Shown here: piece by piece, positions 52,552 through 62,689 of the stretch | How the letters are laid out: every line of letters begins with the position of its first letter | Position numbering within the stretch: the first letter of the stretch is position 1 | Assembly: GCF_901709675.1 (NCBI RefSeq) | Contig: NC_051105.1 | Location: forward strand, 13,998,604-14,062,603 | DNA length: 64,000 bases | Direction: 5' to 3' | Source of the DNA: Syngnathus acus | Lineage: Eukaryota > Chordata > Actinopteri > Syngnathiformes > Syngnathidae | The notes under the pieces: generated by a model | Seen by the model: only the letters and a program-made list of their open reading frames with translations | Database searches by the model: none | Told to the model about the DNA's origin: nothing | Program-made: the position numbers and the translations under genes

Positions 52552-55320
52552 TTAAACAATATCCATGACCCAACTATTGCTTTCGAGAACGGCATTGAAT
52601 TCTGATCGGAAGTCTGGAAAATTTTCATAGCTGTCAGCAATGTACAAAACCTTTCCACACGTGTGCCCCACTGGTCTTCTACTAAACTCTTGTCATTTGT
52701 TGAAACTCCACAAGGATGGTGTCGGTGACAATAAGAAATTTCTGAAGCTTGAGTTCATCCAACTCTCTGATGAACCTTTTCAGATGATTTACCACTTCCT
52801 TCTGCTTTGAGGTTAAATGTTAGGGTAGTGCTCACTCTAACTTATTTTGCAAGAACCACACTGGAGACAAGTTAGTCGTTTCAGACACCTGCAGGTGGAG
52901 AGTTCACTCGTCGCGGTGCTTACAGCGATGGTCGAATGAAGTCTGACTCGGGCCTCATCAGGTACATATTTATTGAGAAGAAACACAGTGGGGTTGAAAG
53001 TGGAGGTGTGGGAACACAGGATGGGGTGAAGCCGCTCCCCTGCTGATCAAAGCATAGCAGGGGGCCTTTTACGACTTTGTGGAAACAAAGCAACTTTGAT
53101 TGCTTCCTCTGCAGCTAGTCAATCAGGTGAAAAGATCTTAGCACTTTGGTCTACTACTTTTGGTAAGACAGGACAAGCTAGGTAAATTATTACAGGTTAC
53201 ATTCCAACATAATCATACGATGAAGATATTCTGCAAACCCTAACATTAAATCATTTGGAAATTTCAGCAGTTGGCAGACCTTTTTGGAAGTAGGTTGCAA
53301 GTCAGAGCACAACTTGTTAAGTGCGTCAGGACTTATGAAGTCATGGTGAAAAGTAACCTCTCTCCAGCAGTCAATAACAAACATGGGCTTTTGGACAAGC
53401 TCTTTGTGCGCTATTTCCTGCAGTATTGTGGGAAAGGTTTCAGGTGTGATTCTCTTTCTACACCCATAGCTGTCAAGAACTTCCACAAGATCATCTTGGT
53501 CCACTTCTGAAAAGTCCTTCATTGCGTCCATCAAAACGTCACGCTCCTGGCTGCTCACAAACTGCAGAAAGTGGGCCCTTGGATCACTGTAGACACAGTT
53601 GAAAAGCACTTGCTCGAGGAAAGGAAACACAAGTTTGTTTGGGAAATAGCAACACTCTTGGTAACCTTTTATAAGTATTCTCCCAACTGCTTTCCACTTT
53701 GCTGCAGAAAAATCATGACGGATAAATGGCACCTTAATTGATGTACCAAGGGTGCATCGGTCATAGAATTCCTGCCAGAAACAGGTGAGAACATCTCTCA
53801 GTACTCCAGACCCAACACCTGCTTCTTCTCTATCACCTGGGAGTATGCGTTTCACACTGAGTGGTTTGTTCAGTATTTCTTCTTTACAGAATGCTCTTAT
53901 CATATCATTCAATGTGTCAGTGGAGTGGACAGTTATAGTCAACACATCTTGTGGATCAGGTGGATTGAGGGGCATAGCAGGACCATCGTAGATCATTGTG
54001 ACTTCTGTATCTTCCTGTGTGTCACATGTGGGACCAAAGGTAATTTCTGAATCAACAGAAATGTTGAATGGCTGGTAGACTTCATTTGAATAAACAGAGA
54101 CCTCGTCACTTTCTGCGGCATTGTATTCACTGCCATTGTCTGACGTAACTTCCTCGTGTGTGTGGACATCATCTTGGTTGTCTTTTGGTCTTGTTGCAAT
54201 GTAAAAACGCAACAATGTTAGCTTTGCAGCCTCGTACATATAGCCGATGGAATGGCAGGTGTCATCAGTGAGGCAGTTTTGTTTGAAATCCCAAACCTCA
54301 AACTCAAAGTCCAATTGTGATCCTTTGGGAGAAATTCCATCTGGGAAAAATAGTTTTTTTCCTTCCTTGAGAATGTCTTTCAACCCAGCTTCTGTGGACA
54401 TTTGAAGTTTTCTGGTACCCCCTCCCTGCTTCTCCCTCACCTGTTTGGTCATCTTTCCATCACTGTGTATCCATCCGATCGCAATATTTCTTGTTGTTTT
54501 CTGCTTCTTTGTCTCTTGTGGTTGTGTCTTTGAGGTGGTGTCCTCTTTGTCACTGTCTTTCCTGAGTTTCATTTTTTCACGTAGTTTTTCTAAAAGTCAG
54601 TTTTTTCTTTTGGATCTAGGCTGTTTCGTCTTGCAAAAATTAAAGAGTGCAATGCGGTCTCCATAGCGAGGGATGTAATTGGCAAGAGCGGCATCGTCCA
54701 TCAGTGCGATGACATCACTGTCAATCTGCACGATGACAGAAAAAAAAAATCGGTCACACACAATCACTTAATTTGAAAGAATGAAGCACAAATATAATAC
54801 TTATTGTAAATCAAATCCACACGACAAACATGTTGCAACTGTTTAATCTTTAAGAATTTATTAAGCCACATTTATACCTGAAGTCTATGTGTTTTTTATT
54901 TCATTTTATACACTATTTCAATCATCAGTTGACTTAATGTGAGTGTGTAAACACTTAAAATGATCTAGCGTTGGATTGTGGTATGGAGAGTCAGCAAGGC
55001 ATAAGGGGTTTTACCGACGCTTTGTGACGTTGCCGTGACGTGTATATATATTTATAATCGTGCATTACGTCATCGGTTTAATGAAACTGACTACTGAATG
55101 AACAAAAATACGCATAATGCTTCTTTACGTGTAAATGCGGCGCGTCCCGTCAAGAGCTATCAATTAGCAACGGAGCTACATGCTACACGGAGCCAGTTAT
55201 ATACGCAACAGTCACCAAAATGAACACAATGCTTTATTTACTCACCCCCTGCTCCTCCAAGTGTGAAATGATGTCCTCCGGCAATCCTCTGGCACGCAAA
55301 AAGTCACTCGTTGACGACAT
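52552..55320 (-). pseudogene. SAM plus HECT-like ubiquitin ligase gene of the transposon, disrupted
   Basis: Exon 1 (55320-55246, in the right inverted repeat) ends at donor GTGAGT. Exon 2 starts after tcgtgcag at 54725, in phase 0, with IDSDVIALMDDAALANYI and YGDRIALFNFCK, completing a SAM-like fold. After an in-frame TGA at about 54600 the same frame runs 460 codons (54572-53190): a region with GGGTRKLQM and FFPDGISPKGSQLDFEFEV, an acidic linker, then a HECT N-lobe-like region (NDMIRAFCKEEI, GVGSGVLRDVLTCFWQEFY; residues 220-320). A solo LTR (52818-53245) interrupts it after KFPNDL. Beyond it come SKQKEVVNHLKRFIRELDE, a 1-bp frameshift near 52683, and the C-lobe motif RPVGHTCGKVLYIADSYENF with the HTC cysteine codon at 52657-52659, ending at TAA 52552-52554. 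Resembles G2E3-like HECT E3 ligases. Function in transposition is unknown. Confidence 0.82.
52818..53245 (-). mobile_element. Solo LTR (TGTTAGGG...CTCTAACA family) in the HECT-like gene
   Basis: 428 bp, bounded by tgttagggtagtg and gcaaaccctaaca on the + strand, with the 5-bp duplication ttaaa at 52813-52817 and 53246-53250. The poly(A) signal reads on the minus strand (CTCAATAAATA near 52970). It separates the HECT N-lobe and C-lobe coding parts. Both ends carry near-complementary gttagagtgagcac and tgttaggg motifs as in the copy at 19530. Confidence 0.92.
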
Positions 55321-55690
55321 AATGTCCTCTCTGGTCAAAACCACACCACACTGACTTTCCCTCCGCCACCCCACGCCATAAAGTCAGAATTCTGACTTTA
55401 TTCTCAGAATTCTGACTTTAAAGTCAGAATTCCGACTTTAAAGTCAGAATTCTGAGAATAAAGTCAGAATTCCGACTTTAAAGTCAGAATTCTGAGAATA
55501 AAGTCAGAATTCTGAGTTTAAAGTCAGAAATTGGGAATTCTGACTTTATTCTCAGAATTCTGACTTTAAAGTGGGAATTCTGACTTTAAAGTCAGAATTC
55601 TGAGAATAAAGTCAGAATTCTGAGAAAAAAAGTCAGAATCCTGTCACCCTTCGGTTTTTTTTTCTTCACTGGCCCTAATCCTCTTCCGTA
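54985..55690 (-). repeat. Right long terminal inverted repeat of the IS3EU-like element
   Basis: Mirror of 49603-50222, with a longer palindromic array (55378-55648). It contains exon 1 and the splice donor of the SAM/HECT gene. Confidence 0.9.
55378..55648. repeat. Right subterminal palindromic array
   Basis: About 270 bp of alternating aaagtcagaattctgac and ttctgagaataaagtc units. It is about 100 bp longer than the left array, consistent with slippage. Confidence 0.9.
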
Positions 55691-56136
55691 CACTTTAAAG
55701 TTAATGGTATTACAAAAAAAGAAAGAATATTCATTTTTCTTTACTTATATGAGAAAAAATATAGGAATTCGATCAAGTTCAGTGTTAAATAAGCACTTTC
55801 TTTACTTATATGAGAAAAAATATAGGAATTCGATCAAGTTCAGTGTTAAATAAGCACTTTGTATACTACAATACTCTTGTAATTTCCTAAATAAAGAGTT
55901 TGCAGTACCTTGTTGATTTTGCGTATGAATTGTTATAAATCAGGATATTGTTCTATATTTTTTATTTAAAAAAAAATAAATAAATAAAAATATCGATCGT
56001 GGAGCACTATATCGTGATGTATCGTGAATGAATCACAGCAGGCTTTAAGATATCGGCAATAATCGTATCGTGTACCTTTGTATCGATATGATATCGTATC
56101 GTGACAAAACCCGCGATTTACACCCCTAGTAAATAC

Positions 56137-56376
56137 ACCTCGTTGTGTTAAGAAAATTCCGCGGTGTGAATGTGTGTGTGAATGGTAGCACGTATGTGCT
56201 GCATGTAATATAGTGGGAAGAAATAACGAATTTCTGTGGAAGCACAGGCAAGAATTCCTCACCAGGAAACTGGTCGAAGCAGGAATTACCACAGAAAGTC
56301 GTTATCCCACTAAAGAAACATTCCAACTTTAGAAATCAAAAATTTAGGATTTGACAGTTGGACTAAATTGATTAAA
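56137..56376 (+). other. Retroviral leader, second part
   Basis: Leader sequence between the hAT MITE and the gag ATG. It contains a (GT)4 stretch and no recognised element. Confidence 0.55.
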
Positions 56377-57880
56377 ATGGGGGGCCTCAAAGTGTTACTG
56401 ACAAGGTATCAGGAGATGAGAAGTATATGTTAAATAAGTTTCCAGACAGTATCGAATGGTTGACAAAATGGAACAAAAAGTATGGTGTGACTGGTCACCT
56501 TAAAGTAGATCAGTGGAAAAATGTAGTTGCCAAGCTTAAGGCTAGTGTGATTATGAAAAAAGGAAAGAAAAAAGAAAAAAAGGAAAAAGAATTGCAATGT
56601 GCAAAGTTATGGTTAAAAGAGGCTGAAAACCGACGCAGAGCTGGACTAAAAGCTAGAGAGGACCGAAAAGCACAACAAAATAAAATGACTGGTACAATTT
56701 GTTTTGTCAAACCAGAGGACAATGAAGGACAAGGACGACTAAGACAGAGACAAAATGACGCGGCACCACATGGACTTGACGGAATGAATGAAGAAGCAGT
56801 TCAAGCACAACCTGAGCGTTCCAGGGGAATTAGAGGCCGCAGCTAGAGCTGAAGCTAGTGTGCCCCCACCTTATTCTCCGGTTTCTCAGCACACTAGACA
56901 AAAGACAGGACGAAGGACAGTCCAGCCGCAGGCTGTCCCAGACAAAATGACTGAAATAACACGCGACAAATACTCAGATGAGGAAGGTGACGACCCGATA
57001 ATGGGCAATTATCCCATGATTCAGGTCCCTAATCCAAATGCAGACGGACCTAATAATCAACACATGTACGTGTTTCGACCTTGGTCAAACAGAGAGTGCA
57101 GAGAAGCTGTTGAGGGAATCCCTGATCCACAAGAGGATGTAGAGTCCTGGATCAGAGACATGGAAGGAGTAATACACTCATATAGATTAAATGGTAGGGA
57201 GGCAGGAGAAGCCTTCCAGTGCTCCGTCCCTCGTTTATGGGGAAGAGTGAGGGGAGATTACACAGGTAGAACTAATCAAGGGGAAATTTTCCAATACCCA
57301 AATGATGGACAATTAAGAGGTCCTTATTTGGCTCAATTAAACGCTTTATGGGACAGATGTAGAACAACATTTAGGAGAAGAGCTGATTATGGACGTCTGG
57401 CAGGGATAAAACAAAAATTGGGTGAGGATGTTGATGACTTTAGAGTGAGATTTGAAAAAGAATTTAGAGTTCACAGTGGAATCCCTGTAGACGACCAAGA
57501 CGCAGGCCCCTACAACAACAATTAAAAAATGCCCTTTTAAATGGAATGGAACCCAAAATCAGTGAATGGATTCGAAAACACAATGTAGAGGTAGACACAG
57601 CCAGTGTTACTACCGTAATGCAATGGGCTAGACACGCCGCTAAAATTGTAAAGAAACCTAAAACTCCCACAGGGTCAGCCGGAGTTTTTTGGGCAAACTC
57701 GGACTGCGTGGAAGAATCAGAATTCTTCTATCAGAACCACCTGCTCTATCGAGGCCGAGGTGGACGCAGAGGAAATTTGCCTGCTGGCATTGTGGAGAAA
57801 AAGGCCACTGGTCCAAAGAATGTCCTAAAAAGAAAAAAGGACCGCGGCCAGAACAGAGCGCATGACTAGATGAGGAGGAC
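56377..57880 (+). pseudogene. Retroviral gag pseudogene
   Basis: A candidate start ATGGGG at 56377 (Met-Gly, fitting N-terminal myristoylation) lies in one frame that stops quickly. Matrix-like basic sequence continues in a second frame (56427-56846). A PPPY late-domain motif (VPPPYSP, near 56850) and the capsid region (VFRPWSNRECREAVEGIPDP near 57080; RLAGIKQKLGEDVDDFRVRF near 57395) are in a third frame. The nucleocapsid end (57546-57869) includes a CCHC zinc knuckle CWHCGEKGHWSKEC near 57770, in a different frame from the neighbouring residues. At least three frame changes make it defective. Gag normally builds the virion core. Confidence 0.85.
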
Positions 57881-57892
57881 AAGCATGATCTC

Positions 57893-58789
57893 TTGGATGT
57901 TTTTACAGCAGTCGAATCATTGAGTCACTTAAAAGAAAAACCATTCATAGATTTGATTGTTAATGAACAAAAAGTAACCTTTTTGTGTGATTCTGGTGCC
58001 TGCACATCAGTTTTAAGACACAAAGTTAAAGGCCTTTCCACTGGAAAGCAGTCAATTTGGGTCAAAACAGCTAATGGTCAGACATACCTGGAACACATGA
58101 CACTACCACTAAAGGTTAAAGATCCAGAAACAGGCAGTGTGATTTCAGCACCAGTCGTCTACTCACCTCACTGTCCTGTAAATCTCCTAGGAAGAGACTT
58201 AATGTCAGCCCTAGGCATAGCTGTGTTCCCGCTAAAAGATGGGATGACAGCAGCCAGAGTGCCACACCTCTTACTCACAGAGGGAGATGAAGCCGTTTAC
58301 TATTCACTTGATTTTCCACACTCCCTCTGTGACAGAGAAACGGCAGATCTGATCAAATTTGCAAAATCCACCATTTCTGATTTACAAGATGAAATGCAGT
58401 ACACCAAATTACATGTCACAATGAAAGTTTCACCATGTTCAGATGTTGAATATAGTGAGGAGTTCCTAAACAAGCCCTCCGTTCCAGTGTCCATTGACTA
58501 TATATATTCTGATCACAGATCATTTGCAGGTGCCACAGTAATCTTACCTACAAATCTAAAAAACATGTATAGAGGAGGATCAGTGCCTCACGTGTCACTT
58601 TTGAAACCAGAACATATTCAGTGGAAAGACACAGGTCCGAAGCTAAAAATAGCTGGTGCAGCAACTGATTATAAGCCTTGTGAAACAGGATGGGAAGCTC
58701 CAAGTTGCGAGTACAGCCCGAGCTGTGACATGTACAGACATAAATTTTGCATGTTATTCACAGCTACTCCAAAAATCCATGCCCTAGAA
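57893..58789 (+). pseudogene. Retroviral protease domain and long spacer
   Basis: The frame opens near 57893. The aspartic protease active site is LCDSGACTSVL (residues about 31-41), with a second conserved segment VNLLGRDLMSALG (about 101-113) corresponding to the LLGRD-type motif. A spacer of about 190 residues follows before the reverse transcriptase, without a recognised domain. The frame is cut at 58790 by a hAT insertion, and an in-frame TGA occurs just after the insertion site (about 59667). The protease would process Gag-Pol. Confidence 0.82.
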
Positions 58790-59658
58790 CAGGGGTGGGC
58801 AAACTTTTTGACTCGCGGGCCGAACTGGGTTCTAAATTTGGACCGGAGGGCCGAACCAGGAGCAGATGGACGTAGTGTTTGTGTGAAGTAATATAAGCGA
58901 CCTGTAAAGGTCATTGCATAAAAGATTTTGGCCTTTAGTAGGTAGTAAAGCATGGATATTCCAAACAAGTTTTTTGAAAACAAATGCATTTATTAACAGC
59001 ATTAAAAAAAAAAAAATCACTAAAAAACTGCTATCAGTGATTCTCATAAAATACGACACTATTATTATGAATAACAGTCTCCATCACTTCAGTGCCTGCA
59101 GGTCAGATTAATGAAAAATGTTTATCTTATGAGATCACATCAAACTCTTAGGAGAGATCCGTTTACCTCGATCTGTGACGGGTTGATGTGGCTGAACGTC
59201 ACGTCGCGTACGTCGAGCCAAATTGGCCACTCTTTTAACATTCGGCACTCACTTCTTTTCTTCGGGCCACTCATTTTAATGGAAGGATTCCAGGGGAAGG
59301 TTTGTGGGTGGCTTTAGCGTCAAACTGTATCTGAAAGCTCAGCGAGCGAATTACAAGAATGCTGTCGTCACAGCCCACGCTCTAAATTCGGGACTGATAC
59401 AAATAGAGCGCGAGTGCGCCATGTCCGTACTACTGAGTACGTACGTACACGCACTTGTGAGTGTGCACCGAGCTTTCTGACACGGCTTCCGGTAGTAAAT
59501 GCGCAGGCGAGCGGTTCCCCATCTACTGGGGAAACGCAGTCATTGCAGGCAAAATGACAAAAAAATAAGTTTAATACAATTAATTCAGGGTTGGCGGGCC
59601 GGATTAAACGGTCCCGTGGGCCGGATGTGGCCCGCGGGCCGTAGTTTGCCCACCCCTG
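58790..59658. mobile_element. 869-bp hAT element (caggggtgggcaaac family), intact copy in pol
   Basis: Termini caggggtgggcaaac and gtttgcccacccctg, flanked by ccctagaa at 58782-58789 and 59659-59666. The duplication fits nnnTAnnn. No transposase. Degraded relatives are at 27484/33291 and 40603/42074. Subterminal gcgggcc motifs occur at both ends. Confidence 0.95.
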
Positions 59659-59666
59659 CCCTAGAA

Positions 59667-62600
59667 TGACAGACAGCAACTATTGCATTTTCGGAGGAGG
59701 ATGAAAAAGATTTGAAGAGTGTAGATCCTGTTGTGTGGGCCACAGGCCCAACAGATGTTGGTCTGATTACAGCCATTCCACCTGTGGAAATTAAACCAAT
59801 ATCTTCTTACAGACCCAGAGTAAAACAGTACCCTTTGAAGCCTGAAGCTTCTATAGGCATTGAACCAGTCATTAAAGATCTATTAAACGCAGGAATAATT
59901 AGGAAATGTAATGACTCTCCATGTAATACACCTATATTCCCAGTTCAAAAAGCAGAAGCATCAAAATGGAGAATGATCCAGGATTTGAGAGCTGTAAATG
60001 ATGCAGTGCAGACCAGGGCACCAAATGTTCCTGATCCACACACATTACTAAATTCATTGCAGCCAAATAGGACTCATTTCACCGTGATTGATTTGAGTAA
60101 TGCATTTTTCTCTATTCCTGTAGCTGATGATTCTCAGTATTGGTTTGCATTCACATATAAGGGTCAGGGGTACCTACACCAGATTACCACAAGGTTTTAC
60201 CGACAGCCCAACCATTTTCACACAGGCTATCATGAACTGTATGGCTGGTTTCACACCTTCATCTGAGAGTCAAGTTTTGGTCTACGTTGATGATATTTTA
60301 ATTGCTTCAGAAACAAAGGAAGCATGCAGACGTGATTCCCTCCTCCTTCTGCAACACCTAGGCCAGACAGGAAATAAAGTCAGTAAACAGAAGTTACAAT
60401 GGGTAAAACCAGAAGTGAATTATCTTGGTCACACACTCTCAGCAAGGGGAAGAGCAGTACAACAGGGCAGGAAACAGGCTATATTAGACACACCACGACC
60501 TGTCACAAAGAAACAACTTATGTCTTTCTTAGGACTATGTAATTACTGCAGAGCCTGGGTTCCACTCTATGCTGAGATGGCTCAACCATTGATAGAGGTA
60601 GCTCATGGACAGCCATGAGCACTCAAAGATAAAATCACGTGGACACCAGAAGCAGAAGAAGCATTCACAAAATTGAAATTGGCATTGGTTCAAACAGCAA
60701 ATTTGATCCTACCTGACTACAGCAAAAGGTTTATGCAAACAGTGGACTGTAAAGATGGGTTTATGACATCAGTACTGACTCAACAACATGGCATGAAATG
60801 GCTACCAATAGCTTTCTATTCCAAAAGACTTGACCCTGTAGCTAGAGCTTTGCCACCATGTGTTCAAGCTATATGTGCTGCTGCGATGGCAGTAGAATCG
60901 TCAGCAGATGTCATCTTGTTCCATCCCACAGACCTGTTTGTACCACATGCTGTTGATGTGTTGTTACTTCAAAGTAAAATGAATATGCTGTCTCCAGCCA
61001 GACATTTGTCTTATACAGCTCTGTTACTGTCACAGCCACACATAACCATTAAACGCTGCACTGTATTAAATCCAGCGACTTTACTCCCTACACCAAATGA
61101 TGGAATACCTCATAATTGTGTAGAGGAAACTGAACAACTGCAGCTACCCAGAGCAGATTTGTCAGACACACCACTCACCACAGGTAAAACGTGGTTTGTA
61201 GATGGGTCTTGCTCAAGAACACCAATAGGAAAAACGCTGACAGGTTATGCTGTAGTGGAAAACCCAGATACAGTAATAGAAGCAGCAACTCTTCCTTCGC
61301 ATTTCTCAGCCCAAGCAGCTGAAATCACTGCGCTGACTAGAGCATGTACTCTAGCAGATGGACAAGACCTAACTGTATACACAGACAGCCAGTATGCATT
61401 TTCAACAGTTTTTTACTTTGCAAAACAATGGGAAAGGCGTGGAATGATAACTTCAACAGGAAAGCAAATAACACATGCACAACTTCTAATCCAGCTCCTC
61501 CAGGCAGTAATGTTGCCCACGAAGCTTGCAATTTGCAAATGTGAGGCACACACACGGAGGAAAGACTTGGTATCACTAGGCAATGCCTTAGCAGATAAAA
61601 TAGCAAAGGAAGCTGCTATGGGCAAATACGGAACCTCAGACCTATTTCTGAGATTGCCGTCAGAAAAGGAAGAACTAATAAATACACAGATCTTGCATGA
61701 TATGCAACATTCAGCCCCTAAACAAGAACAGAAAATGTGGATTGCTAAAGGTGCACAACTGACAGACAAAGACATATACATTGTAAATAATAAGCCTGTT
61801 CTCCCTAAATCCCTTTTTAGAGCAGCTGCAATTTCGACACACGGTAGTACTCATGTGTCGACAGGGGGGATGCAGGAGCTAATATCACAACACTTTACAA
61901 CGTATGGTTTCAATTTGTACTCAAAACTTTTTTGTAGAGCGTGTGAAGTCTGTATAAAAAATAATCCACAAGGGAATGTAAGACCAAAGAGAGGAAAATT
62001 CCCAGAACCAGCATATCCGTTCCAAATGTTGCATATGGACTTCATAGAACTAAACAGGTGTGGACTGTACAAATACTGTTTAGTCCTAATAGATGCCTTT
62101 TCAAGGTGGACAGAAATAATCCCAGCAAAGAATGCAGATGCCATAACAGTAGCAAAGGCTATCTGCAAGACCATCATTCCCAGTTATGGTATCCCAGAGA
62201 CCATTTACAGCGACAACGGACCACATTTTGTCAATTCAGTCATTCACAAAATGGCTGAACATTTGCAGATTACATTAAAAAATCATTGTTCCTATCATCC
62301 ATCGAGCGCTGGCGTTGTTGAACGGACAAATGGAACAATTAAAAATAGATTAACCAAATGCATGGCAGAAACAGGAAGACCATGGCCCGAATGTCTAGAT
62401 TTGGTAAAACTCTATATGAGGATTACGCCCTGTAGCAAGGGTTTAACCCCTTATGAGATCATTCATGGCAGAGCATACAGGCTCCCTCTGTTCTCACATG
62501 ATTTAGACAAAGCCGCAGAAGAGCTAACTCTAGCTGACTACATGATCAAAACCATGCAAATGAAAGAAGTCTCAAATGCAAATTTACTGCCCTCCACTCC

Positions 62601-62673
62601 TTTATCTCCACAGGATGACTCAGCGAAACCAGGTGACTGGGTCTTCATCAAAGTAATCAAAAGAAAGATGTAG
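59667..62673 (+). pseudogene. Retroviral pol pseudogene (RT, RNase H, integrase)
   Basis: Reverse transcriptase motifs: PVQKAEASKWRMIQDLRAVN near 59940, FTVIDLSNAFFSIPV near 60080, a frameshift near 60190, VLVYVDDILIASE near 60276 (YVDD), and NYLGHTLSARGRA near 60420. A TGA interrupts at about 60616. RNase H: TWFVDGSCSR near 61190, AAEITALTRA near 61318, VYTDSQYAFS near 61377. Integrase: zinc-binding H-H-C-C around 61840-61960 (FCRACEVC), catalytic HMDFIEL near 62035, YSDNGPHFV near 62207, SSAGVVERTNG near 62305. It ends near WVFIKVIKRKM, 62673. The RNase H-integrase frame (60673-62673) is open for 666 codons, so damage is limited to RT and the 5' part. Confidence 0.92.
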
Positions 62674-62689
62674 TCTTCACCCCGGTGGG

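Larger units (their letters stand above)
49603..55690. mobile_element. IS3EU-like DNA transposon with transposase and SAM-HECT gene
   Basis: Termini tacggaagaggattaggg and complement, with a 6-bp duplication cacttt at 49597-49602 and 55691-55696; the empty site cactttaaagtt is present in the sister MITE at 46298. The inverted repeats are about 620-700 bp long and nearly identical apart from their repeat arrays. Two convergent spliced genes are inside: an integrase-like DD(40)E transposase (+) and a SAM/HECT-like gene (-). The 6-bp duplication and IS3/retroviral-integrase-like enzyme fit the superfamily I know as IS3EU; this assignment is from memory. Confidence 0.85.
49204..56128. mobile_element. 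hAT MITE (TAGGGGTGTAAC family) in retroviral leader, itself interrupted
   Basis: Same ends as 45910-46676, with an exact 8-bp duplication gtaaatac at 49196-49203 and 56129-56136. After removal of the inner 6.1-kb transposon it closely matches the intact copy, with a small extra duplication near 55740-55860 (ctttacttatatgagaaaaa repeated). Confidence 0.95.

Noticed and set aside
53190-54572. Host HECT-type ubiquitin ligase gene
   Set aside because: It lies entirely inside a transposon defined by inverted repeats and target duplication, and its first exon is part of the inverted repeat.
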